Below, in pieces: positions 57,126 through 64,000 of a DNA stretch of 64,000 bases; within the stretch, counting starts at the first letter, position 1; each line of letters begins with the position of its first letter. A program made the position numbers and the translations under genes. The notes below the pieces were generated by a model. It worked only from the letters and a program-made list of their open reading frames with translations, did no database searches and was not told the origin of the DNA. The DNA is from Blastomonas sp. CACIA14H2 (lineage in GTDB: Bacteria; Pseudomonadota; Alphaproteobacteria; Sphingomonadales; Sphingomonadaceae). The stretch is taken from the NCBI GenBank assembly GCA_000503195.1, contig AYSC01000007.1:1-64000 (forward strand), in the 5' to 3' direction.

Positions 57126-59148
57126 AGCTTTCTCCTTTTTGTGTCTGACCAAGTCGCTTGAACAGATTCGCGATGGCCTCTTCCTGCCCCAATTCCGCAA
57201 GCTGCGATGTGAGTTGAACCACAGCCTCGCTATTTCCTGCTTCATGCGCCGCCACCAGCTCGGCAATCGCCTGGCGTTCGCTTTCCGGCCTGTCGGGCGC
57301 GGGCTCGAATATATCGACCGGTTTCGCGCGCCCCCTTAGCACGATCCGGCCCATCGGGCGATACCAGTCGAGGCCCGAGCGCTCCGCCGCCTCGCGGCTG
57401 ACCAGCACGCGCGTATCGAGATTCTTGTTCGCCGCCTCGAGCCGCGCCGCGGTGTTCATGCTGTCGCCGAACGCGGTGTACTGGATGCGCCCCTCGCCGC
57501 CGAAATTGCCGACGATCGCCTCGCCGAAATGCACGCCGACGCGGGTGCGGCCGATCGGCGGGACGCCTTCGGGCGCGGACTTGCGGAAATCCTCGCCCGC
57601 CTCGTACATAGCCCAGGCGGCACGGACCGCGCGCTCGCCATCGTCGGGAAAGCCGATCGGTGCGCCCCAGAAGGCGACAACCGCATCGCCCACGAACTTG
57701 TCGAGCGTGCCGCCATATTGCAGCACGACATCGGCGAGCCGATCGAGATAGTTGTTGAGCAGGAAGGCGACCATTTCCGGCTCGATCGCATGGGTGAGCT
57801 TGGTAAAGCCCTCCAGATCGGTGAAGACGCAGAAGATCTCGCGCTTCTCGCCGTGCAGCGCCAGCTTGTCCGGGTCCTTCAGGATTTCCGCCGCGACCGA
57901 ACGGGGCAGATACTTGCCCAGCGCGTTCTGCGCGAAGGCGCGCTGCTTGGATCCGACCACGCGCGCTGCCGCCCCGACCGAGGTATAGGCGAGCAGCCAT
58001 CCGGTCGCCCAGCCGAAGCTCGGCAGGTTGAGCGTATCGAAGCCCTCATATTGCAGGATGAACGGCGCGGTCATGAAGAACAGGATCTGGCTGCCGAGCA
58101 ATATCCCCATGATCCAGGCGCGCGCCTGGCTGATCGCGGTGATGCACCCGGCAATCACCACCGCGAGTGCCATGACCCAGAGCGACCAGTTGGGGAAGGA
58201 AAACGGCTGATCCTTGTCGAGCAGCTGCGACATCATGTGCGCGTGCACTTCCAATCCGATCATCTGCGATTCGCCGGTCACGACGTCGCCGATCCGGGTG
58301 AGCGGCGTATCGAACTTGTCGAAATCGACGAAATCGCCGCCGATCAGGACATGCCGCCCCTTGACCTCGCTTGCGACGAACTCGGCGCTGGCCGGATCGG
58401 CGAACAGGTCGATCGGCAACTTGTTGATCACCGGACGATCCGAGGACAGCGGCAGGCGGAAGCGGATCGCGCCGCGATAATCGGCAAAGTCCGGATTCGG
58501 CGGCGTCATCGCGCGCACCATGATCGGCGGCAGGTTCTTGGGCTGGTCGGGCCAGCGGCGGGCCACCCCGTCCGAATCGGTGACGAGGCGAATGCTCGTC
58601 GGCTTGGTCTTGTCGGTGGTGATGTCCTTGAGAAAGCCTTCGAGAAACTGCTGCTGGCGGAATTGGATCGCCTCGGTATTGGTCGCGTTGCTGGCATAGG
58701 CGACATGCGTCGGCGTGCGCATGTTCCGAAGTGCTGTCTTCAGCGCCTCGTCATCGTCCTGCGGCTGGTCGAACAGGATATCGATGCCGATCGACTTGGC
58801 GCCCATCTTGTCGATATTGGTCAGCGCATTGGCCAGGATGGTGCGATCGACCGGCGAGCGCTGGCCGGTATCAATCAGCGTGTCGTCGGTATAGACGACC
58901 ATGAGGATGCGCGGGTCCTGGTCGACCTTCTTGGCGAAATTGGCCGCGCGCATGTCGTACATGGCATTTTCGGCATCGCCGAGCAACGGCATCTCGGTAC
59001 TGTAGCGCGCGACAGCCACCGCAAACACCAGAAAGCCCAGCGTCGCCAGCAGCCGCACCAGCCCCAGCTGGCGGATCAGCCGGGTCGCCGAACGTCCCAC
59101 CTCTTCGCGGCTGGTCGCCACATCGGTGCTGTCTGCCCTGCTTGCCAT
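57112..59148 (-). CDS. CHASE2-domain adenylate/guanylate cyclase
   Basis: A 678-aa membrane receptor cyclase. A helix at about residues 28-46 leads to a periplasmic CHASE2 sensor (about 55-320), then three membrane helices (about 325-410: WSLWVMALAVVIAGCITA, MGILLGSQILFFMTAPF and a third) and a class III cyclase domain (about 440-620). Catalytic features are the metal Asp in FTDLEGFT, a second in KFVGDAVVAFWG with the purine-selecting Lys, and the transition-state Asn/Arg in DSMNTAARLEA. These residues favour cAMP as product. The sensed signal is unknown. The gene overlaps the secreted FecR-like gene downstream. Confidence 0.92.
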   Translation of the reverse strand: MASRADSTDVATSREEVGRSATRLIRQLGLVRLLATLGFLVFAVAVARYSTEMPLLGDAENAMYDMRAANFAKKVDQDPRILMVVYTDDTLIDTGQRSPVDRTILANALTNIDKMGAKSIGIDILFDQPQDDDEALKTALRNMRTPTHVAYASNATNTEAIQFRQQQFLEGFLKDITTDKTKPTSIRLVTDSDGVARRWPDQPKNLPPIMVRAMTPPNPDFADYRGAIRFRLPLSSDRPVINKLPIDLFADPASAEFVASEVKGRHVLIGGDFVDFDKFDTPLTRIGDVVTGESQMIGLEVHAHMMSQLLDKDQPFSFPNWSLWVMALAVVIAGCITAISQARAWIMGILLGSQILFFMTAPFILQYEGFDTLNLPSFGWATGWLLAYTSVGAAARVVGSKQRAFAQNALGKYLPRSVAAEILKDPDKLALHGEKREIFCVFTDLEGFTKLTHAIEPEMVAFLLNNYLDRLADVVLQYGGTLDKFVGDAVVAFWGAPIGFPDDGERAVRAAWAMYEAGEDFRKSAPEGVPPIGRTRVGVHFGEAIVGNFGGEGRIQYTAFGDSMNTAARLEAANKNLDTRVLVSREAAERSGLDWYRPMGRIVLRGRAKPVDIFEPAPDRPESERQAIAELVAAHEAGNSEAVVQLTSQLAELGQEEAIANLFKRLGQTQKGESYVLG

Positions 59149-59465
59149 GTCGTCAGTCGCTGCCCCCCGGCGTGTCGCGATCGATGCGCAGTGGCGGCGC
59201 GGCGCAAGAAGAGGCCATGGCGGAGGGCAGTCTCTGCCCGCCTGGCCCGGCCTCGCTCCGATATGCGCACTTTACCATGATCGCACCCCCAGGCCCGCTG
59301 CCCCCATGCAGCGTGCCGATTGAGAAATCTGCCCTCGGTGCGACCCGGTCGGGATTCGTTTCGAATGCTATAGTCTGCCGATGCCGGGCTGACCAGTTGT
59401 CGCCGCAGCCCGGAGGATCATTATGCGACGGTCATGTGAACCGGATATGGCCGGACGGGATAACG
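59149..59465. other. 317-nt intergenic region between the nitroreductase and cyclase genes
   Basis: No confident gene. It should hold the cyclase promoter (minus strand). On the plus strand it contains a CCGGGCTG/CAGCCCGG hairpin with a 13-nt loop (59383-59412), immediately followed by CGGAGG and an ATG at 59423 that opens a 48-codon frame ending at 59569. That frame runs into the antisense of the nitroreductase gene and has no recognisable protein features. Confidence 0.35.
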
Positions 59466-60137
59466 TCAGAAGCCCCGAAACTGGATCGCGTCATCGATCT
59501 CGACGCGCGGCACGGCAAAATTGTTCACCGCCGCGTCCGGATTGCGATAGCCCACTGCCATGCCGGTGAAGAAGATATAGTCGTCGCCGATGTCGAGCAG
59601 CTCGCGCATATAACGCCCGTACATCGCCCAGATTTCCTGCGGGCAGCTGTCCAGCCCGGCCTCGCGCAACAGCAGCATCACCGTCTGCAGCCACATGCCC
59701 ATGTCAGACCATTGCGGCGGGCCCATATAGGTGCGGCAATAGGTGAAGATCTGCACCGGCGCGCCGAAGCTGTCCCAGTTGCGCATCATCTGTTTCACCC
59801 GGCCTGCGCCATCCTCGCGGCCGATGCCCAGCGCATCGAACATCGCCTGGCCGACCGCGCGGCGCTGCTGCTCGTAGCGGCCCTCGAGCCCGGAGGGATA
59901 GATGGCATATTCCATCCCCTCGCCCATCGGCGCGCTCTGCGCCTTGGCCTTGATCTTCGCGGTCAGCTCGGCCAGCGGCTCGCCCGTCAGCACCACCGCG
60001 TTCCACGGCTGGGTGTTGCCGCCCGAGGGCGCGCGCTGCGCCTTGGCCAATATCTCGCGGATCGTCTCCAGCGGCACCGGATCAGGCAGAAAATCGCGCA
60101 CGGAACGGCGGGTGGCGACGGCTTCGGATACGTTCAA
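59466..60137 (-). CDS. Nitroreductase family protein
   Basis: An FMN-dependent NAD(P)H oxidoreductase of the nitroreductase fold, 223 aa. The FMN-binding N terminus is SEAVATRRSVRDFLPDPV, followed by the conserved QRAPSGGNTQPWN block, and the C-terminal FTGMAVGYRNPDA is the FMN/dimer region. Natural substrates vary widely (quinones, flavins, enones, nitro compounds), so no function beyond the family is given. The start is TTG at 60137 with GGGAGA about 8 nt upstream; no ATG fits the conserved N terminus. Confidence 0.9.
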   Translation of the reverse strand: MNVSEAVATRRSVRDFLPDPVPLETIREILAKAQRAPSGGNTQPWNAVVLTGEPLAELTAKIKAKAQSAPMGEGMEYAIYPSGLEGRYEQQRRAVGQAMFDALGIGREDGAGRVKQMMRNWDSFGAPVQIFTYCRTYMGPPQWSDMGMWLQTVMLLLREAGLDSCPQEIWAMYGRYMRELLDIGDDYIFFTGMAVGYRNPDAAVNNFAVPRVEIDDAIQFRGF

Positions 60138-60240
60138 GGCTGGGTCTCCCTACAGGGTTTAATCGCTTGATTAAACGGGAGCAGGAACTTTGGCAAGGCG
60201 AGCTTACGGGAGGCGCAGCGATCTCGCGAGCTCGCTAAGG

Positions 60241-60385
60241 ACGTCCCTCGACTTCGCTCGGGACAAACGGATGTGGGTGCGTATTTGGTGCGCGCGCGAT
60301 CGGTTGGCCTAGGCCGCTCACAACGCTTCCCGGCCGTGATCCGCCACAGCCTTCCCCGTTTGTCCCGAGCGAAGTCGAGGGACGT
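60241..60385. repeat. Perfect 30-bp inverted repeat (GTCCCGAGCGAAGTCGAGGG family)
   Basis: The left arm (60241-60270) begins ACGTCCCTCGACTTCGCTCG; the right arm (60356-60385) is its exact reverse complement and starts CCGTTTGTCCCG. About 85 bp lie between. It is located between the nitroreductase and cobT genes, both on the minus strand. Confidence 0.85.
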
Positions 60386-60408
60386 GGCACGCCGCCCCGC
60401 CCCCGCGA

Positions 60409-62232
60409 TCACTCGTCGTCGAACAGGCCCGCCAGCTGTTCGACCATCGTGCCGCCCAGTTGCTCGGCATCCATGATGGTCACCGCGCGGCGATAATAGC
60501 GGGTCACGTCATGACCGATGCCGATCGCGATCAGCTGCACCGGCGACATCTTCTCGATCCAGTCGATCACCTTGCGCAGATGCTGTTCCAGATACGCACC
60601 GTGATTGACCGAGAGCGTCGAATCGTCGACCGGCGCGCCGTCCGAGATCACCATCAGCACGCGGCGCTCCTCGGGACGTCCGATCAGACGGTTGTGCGCC
60701 CAGAGCAGAGCCTCGCCGTCGATATTCTCCTTGAGCAGGCCTTCGCGCATCATCAGGCCCAGATTCTTGCGCGCGCGCCGCCAGGGTTCGTCGGCCTTCT
60801 TGTAGATGATGTGGCGCAGATCGTTGAGGCGGCCGGGCAGCGGCGAGCGGCCATGCGCCAGCCAGTCCTCGCGGCACTGGCCGCCCTTCCACGCCTTGGT
60901 GGTGAAGCCCAGGATCTCGGTCTTGACGCCGCAGCGTTCGAGCGTGCGCGCCATGATGTCCGCGCTGATCGCCGCGATGCTGATCGGGCGACCGCGCATC
61001 GAGCCCGAATTGTCGATCAGCAGCGTCACGACGGTATCGCGGAACTCGGTATCGCGCTCGATCTTGTACGACAGCGAATGGCCGGGCGCGACGACGACGC
61101 GCGCCAGCCGCGCGGCATCGAGCATGCCTTCTTCCTGGTCGAAATCCCAGCTGCGGCTCTGCTGCGCCATCAGACGGCGCTGCAAGCGGTTGGCAAGCTT
61201 GGTCACCGCGCCCTGCAGATGCGCGAGCTGCTGGTCGAGATAGGCGCGCAGCCGCAGCAGCTCGTCCTCGTCGCACAGGTCGGTCGCCTCGACCACCTCG
61301 TCGAAGCGCGTGGTCCAGGCCTTGTACTCGAAATCATTGGGCAGGTCGGTCCAGGGGCGGTTGGGCCGCGTCGGCATCATGCCGTCGTCGCCCATCTCGC
61401 CGGGGTCGCCATCGTCCCCCTGCTCCATCTCGCCTTCGGTCTCCGAGGAATCGCCTTCCTCGTTCTCGCCGGTCTGCTCTTGCCCACGCGCCTCGGTCTG
61501 GCCCTGGTCGGTGCCGTCCTGCTCGCCCTCCTGATCCTCGGGCTCGCCCTGTTCGGACGAATCGTCCTCGTCGCCCTCGTCCTGGCTGTCCTCCTCGTCC
61601 ATCTGGCCTTCGGTGAGCTCCAGATGTTCGAGCAGCCGGTTGGCGAGCGCGGCGAAGCCGGCCTGGTCGTCAAGCGACAGCGCCAGATTGTCGATATCCT
61701 CGCCGCCCTTGCTCTCGATCCACTCGCGCACCAGATTGACGCCCGCGACGCTGTCCGCAGGCATCGGCGTGCCGGTGAGCCGTTCGCGCACGATCAGGCC
61801 GAGCGCGGTCGAGATCGGCACCTCGTCGGCGCGCGTCGCGCGGCTGATCGGGTCGGAGCGCATCCGCATCTCGAGCGCCGCATCGAGGTTCGCGCCCAGC
61901 CCGCGCATCGACCGCGTGCCGAGCGCCTCGATCCGCACCTGCTCGACCGCATCGAACGCCGCGCGCGCCACCGCCTCGCGCGGGGCGTTGGCGGCGTGCT
62001 GCATCGGGTTGTGATGTTTCAGCCGCAGCGCATAGAGATCGGCAAAGCCGCGCGCCTCGGCGACCTGATCGGCGGGCAGCTTGCGCCCCGGCATCGGCAC
62101 GCGCAGCTTGGTGCCAGATTGCGACGGCGGATCGGCGGTGAACGCCACCTCGATCTCGGGCTGGCTGGCGATCGCCCGCGCGGTCCCGGCCAGCACGTTC
62201 TTCAGGTCATCGAGCGGAGTGCGGTTGGTCAT
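60409..62232 (-). CDS. cobT: Cobaltochelatase subunit CobT-like protein
   Basis: A 607-aa protein of the aerobic cobaltochelatase CobN-CobS-CobT, which inserts cobalt into hydrogenobyrinic acid a,c-diamide for vitamin B12. The N-terminal domain (about residues 1-210) is typical CobT, followed by a long acidic Glu/Asp/Gln-rich linker (about 215-290, [20 protein letters not shown]) and a C-terminal von Willebrand A domain with the metal-site [13 protein letters not shown] near residue 405. CobS, the AAA+ partner, and CobN are not adjacent. Lengths and domain order fit CobT, but the isolated position leaves open a related VWA role. Confidence 0.88.
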   Translation of the reverse strand: MTNRTPLDDLKNVLAGTARAIASQPEIEVAFTADPPSQSGTKLRVPMPGRKLPADQVAEARGFADLYALRLKHHNPMQHAANAPREAVARAAFDAVEQVRIEALGTRSMRGLGANLDAALEMRMRSDPISRATRADEVPISTALGLIVRERLTGTPMPADSVAGVNLVREWIESKGGEDIDNLALSLDDQAGFAALANRLLEHLELTEGQMDEEDSQDEGDEDDSSEQGEPEDQEGEQDGTDQGQTEARGQEQTGENEEGDSSETEGEMEQGDDGDPGEMGDDGMMPTRPNRPWTDLPNDFEYKAWTTRFDEVVEATDLCDEDELLRLRAYLDQQLAHLQGAVTKLANRLQRRLMAQQSRSWDFDQEEGMLDAARLARVVVAPGHSLSYKIERDTEFRDTVVTLLIDNSGSMRGRPISIAAISADIMARTLERCGVKTEILGFTTKAWKGGQCREDWLAHGRSPLPGRLNDLRHIIYKKADEPWRRARKNLGLMMREGLLKENIDGEALLWAHNRLIGRPEERRVLMVISDGAPVDDSTLSVNHGAYLEQHLRKVIDWIEKMSPVQLIAIGIGHDVTRYYRRAVTIMDAEQLGGTMVEQLAGLFDDE

Positions 62233-62279
62233 GCGCTATCGCTGGAGATGCAGGGCCCCGATGTCAAGCAAGCGCGAGG

Positions 62280-64000
62280 CTATTGCGGCGGTTCGGGCGG
62301 CGGCGGCCGCTGCCGCTGGACATTCGCGCCATTGCCGTCGACCGTCACCTCGACCGGGGCCCCGCCGACATCTCCCGAAATGGTCAGCCCATCCGGCGTG
62401 ACGCGGACATTCGCGCCGCCGACCTGGCCTTCGATCTCACCCTCCAGCAGCGGGCCGATCACCGGATCGGGATCGACCTCCTCGGGCGGCGCGACGGGCG
62501 CGGCGCGGCGCTGCGGCACGGCACCGGGCAGCGCCTCGCCCATGAACTGCCGCCAGATGCGCGCGGGCAGCCCGCCGCCGCGAATGCCCTGCATGGGGCT
62601 GTTGTCATCGTTGCCGATCCACACGCCCACGACCAGATCGCCGGCATAACCGATGAACAGCGCGTCGCGATTGTCCTGGCTGGTGCCGGTCTTGCCGAAA
62701 TTGGGGATGTTGAGGCTCGCCGCGCGGCCCGTTCCGCGATTGACCGCCGCGCGCAGCATGTCCTGCATCTGCTCGTGCACGCGCGACGAATAGCGATCGG
62801 GCCCGTCGACCAGCCATTCGAACCAGCCCTGCTCCTCACGCTTGAACGCGTGCGGCTCGACCGGCCACTGGTTGCCCGCGACCCCGGCAAAGGCCGCGGT
62901 CATCTCGAGCAAGGTTGCGCTGCCGCTGCCCAGCGCCAGGCTGGGATCGCCCTCGGTGAACGGCCCCTTGAGGCCGAGCTGCGTCGCCTGCTTGATCACC
63001 TTCTCGCTGCCGACCTTCTGGAACAGGCGGACGGCGGCGACATTGCTCGAATGCACGAACGCCTCTTCGAGGCTGATGGTACCGCGATAGCGGTCCCCGG
63101 CGTTGCGCGGGCGATAGCTTCCGGTGGTGATCGGGCTGTCCTCGATGACCGAATCCGGCTCCATCCCCGCTTCGAGCGCCGCCAGCCAGACGAACAGCTT
63201 GAAGGTGGAGCCGGGCTGACGCTTCGCCTGGGTCGCGCGGTTGAAGGGCGATTGCGCGTGATCCTTGCCGCCGACCATCGCGACGACCTCGCCATTGGTG
63301 CGCATCGCCACCAGCGCGACCTGCGCCTTGCCGAGGCCAGCACGCGCGACGATGCGCTCTGCCGCGCGTTGAAGCCGCGCATCGAGCGTGGTCGTCAGCG
63401 TCAGACGGCTGTGCGACATCTCGGTGAGCGCGCGCGCCTGGGGCATCGCCCAGTCGGCGAAATAGGTGCCATTGGCGAGCTTGGGCCGCTCGTGCACATC
63501 GAGCCGCGGCTGCGGCAGCGCATCGGCCTCGGCTTGCGTCAGATAGCCGGCATCGACCATGGCGGCGCGCACCATTGCCGCGCGCTTGCTCGCGCCCTGC
63601 CAGTTGCGCGTCGGCGCAAAACGCGAGGGGGCCTGGACCAACCCGGCGAGCAGGATCGCCTGTTCGGGCTTCAGCTTTTCGGGCTGACGATAGAAATAGT
63701 GGAGCGAGGCGGCGCGCAAGCCATAGACATTATCGCCGAAATAGGCGTTCGACAGATACCGGCTCAGGATCTCGTCCTTGCTCAGCCAGGCCTCCAGCCA
63801 GAAGGCGATCAGCATCTCGCGCAGCTTGCGCGTCAGGCTGCGTTCGGGGGTGAGGAAGCTGATCTTGGCGAGCTGCTGCGTGATCGTGCTGCCGCCCTGT
63901 ACGCTGCTGCCGGTGATGTTCGACCACAGCGCACGCGCCAGCCCGCGCGGGTCGATGCCCCAGTGCGAATAGAAGCGCCGGTCCTCGATCGCGAGGAACG
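62280..64000 (-). CDS. Class A penicillin-binding protein (transglycosylase/transpeptidase), 5' end beyond the window
   Basis: A bifunctional peptidoglycan polymerase and cross-linker. The visible part is about 573 codons; the start lies beyond position 64000. The glycosyltransferase domain is partly present: EDRRFYSHWGIDPRG with the catalytic Glu near the edge, GGSTITQQLAK and SFLTPERSLTRKLREM. The transpeptidase domain has the three Ser-site motifs: STFK in PGSTFKLFVW, SSN in HSSNVAAVRLF and KTG in FGKTGTSQDN. The C-terminal tail is Pro/Arg-rich. It is the PBP1A/1C type. It is divided from cobT by a 47-nt gap. Confidence 0.93.
   Translation of the reverse strand, partial: FLAIEDRRFYSHWGIDPRGLARALWSNITGSSVQGGSTITQQLAKISFLTPERSLTRKLREMLIAFWLEAWLSKDEILSRYLSNAYFGDNVYGLRAASLHYFYRQPEKLKPEQAILLAGLVQAPSRFAPTRNWQGASKRAAMVRAAMVDAGYLTQAEADALPQPRLDVHERPKLANGTYFADWAMPQARALTEMSHSRLTLTTTLDARLQRAAERIVARAGLGKAQVALVAMRTNGEVVAMVGGKDHAQSPFNRATQAKRQPGSTFKLFVWLAALEAGMEPDSVIEDSPITTGSYRPRNAGDRYRGTISLEEAFVHSSNVAAVRLFQKVGSEKVIKQATQLGLKGPFTEGDPSLALGSGSATLLEMTAAFAGVAGNQWPVEPHAFKREEQGWFEWLVDGPDRYSSRVHEQMQDMLRAAVNRGTGRAASLNIPNFGKTGTSQDNRDALFIGYAGDLVVGVWIGNDDNSPMQGIRGGGLPARIWRQFMGEALPGAVPQRRAAPVAPPEEVDPDPVIGPLLEGEIEGQVGGANVRVTPDGLTISGDVGGAPVEVTVDGNGANVQRQRPPPPEPPQ

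Noticed and set aside
60460-62649. Long open frame on the plus strand (729 codons) opposite cobT
   Set aside because: It is antisense to cobT and the PBP gene, rich in Arg, Ala and His, with no motif. High GC content keeps opposite frames open.

Overview
This window is a stretch of chromosomal core genome from a high-GC alphaproteobacterium, most likely a member of the Sphingomonadales (Sphingomonas/Sphingopyxis/Blastomonas-like). The reasons are gene order and family type: cckA beside recA, the rpsB-tsf-pyrH-frr-uppS-cdsA-dxr-rseP-bamA-skp-fabZ block without lpxD/lpxA/lpxB, a GTTC-N7-GTTC SOS box at recA, a GNAT-nitrilase fusion beside icd, and several families of short palindromic intergenic repeats (for example the GTCCCGAGCGAAGTCGAGGG type). 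The genus cannot be fixed from the sequence alone. I found no rRNA, tRNA, CRISPR array, prophage, transposase or integrase.

Layout. 1-7.6 kb: dxs, a Zur-like Fur regulator, a tiny membrane peptide coupled to msrA, a PabB-PabC fusion for folate synthesis, and a secreted S9 peptidase. 7.6-15.4 kb: sdaA, comEC, gltX, gltA and dnaN. 15.5-25.4 kb: a phosphoglycerate-mutase-like phosphatase with a coupled secreted protein, an Fe-permease-like membrane protein, rlmN, a Kef-type antiporter, the GNAT-nitrilase fusion, icd, and psd-pssA for phosphatidylethanolamine synthesis. 25.7-37.3 kb: a translation and envelope cluster running from rpsB to fabZ and rpmE. It joins ribosome function (rpsB, tsf, frr), undecaprenyl and phospholipid precursor synthesis (uppS, cdsA, dxr) and outer-membrane assembly (rseP, bamA, skp, fabZ). 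37.5-46.7 kb: alaS, recA, cckA with a coupled single-domain receiver, a DUF2062 protein, smpB and dapA. 46.8-54.5 kb: a lytic transglycosylase, greB, a membrane protein, then an aldehyde dehydrogenase, a ThDP enzyme and a D-2-hydroxyacid dehydrogenase on one strand. 54.8-64 kb: cysS, a secreted FecR-like protein coupled to a CHASE2 adenylate cyclase, a nitroreductase, an isolated cobT and a class A penicillin-binding protein cut by the window edge.

The most notable anomaly is in frr. One base appears to be missing in an A-rich tract seven codons before the expected stop. The stop in the -1 frame (29073-29075) gives the exact family length and forms a GTGA junction with the uppS start. It is either a sequence or assembly error, a real mutation of an essential gene, or -1 frameshifting on AAAG. 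Other points of interest are the many perfect inverted repeats between genes, the CHASE2 cyclase/FecR-like pair, a hairpin directly in front of a strong ribosome binding site at 59.4 kb, and the loss of the lipid A genes from the bamA-fabZ block. Apart from these the window is ordinary, and I saw no clear new multi-gene system.
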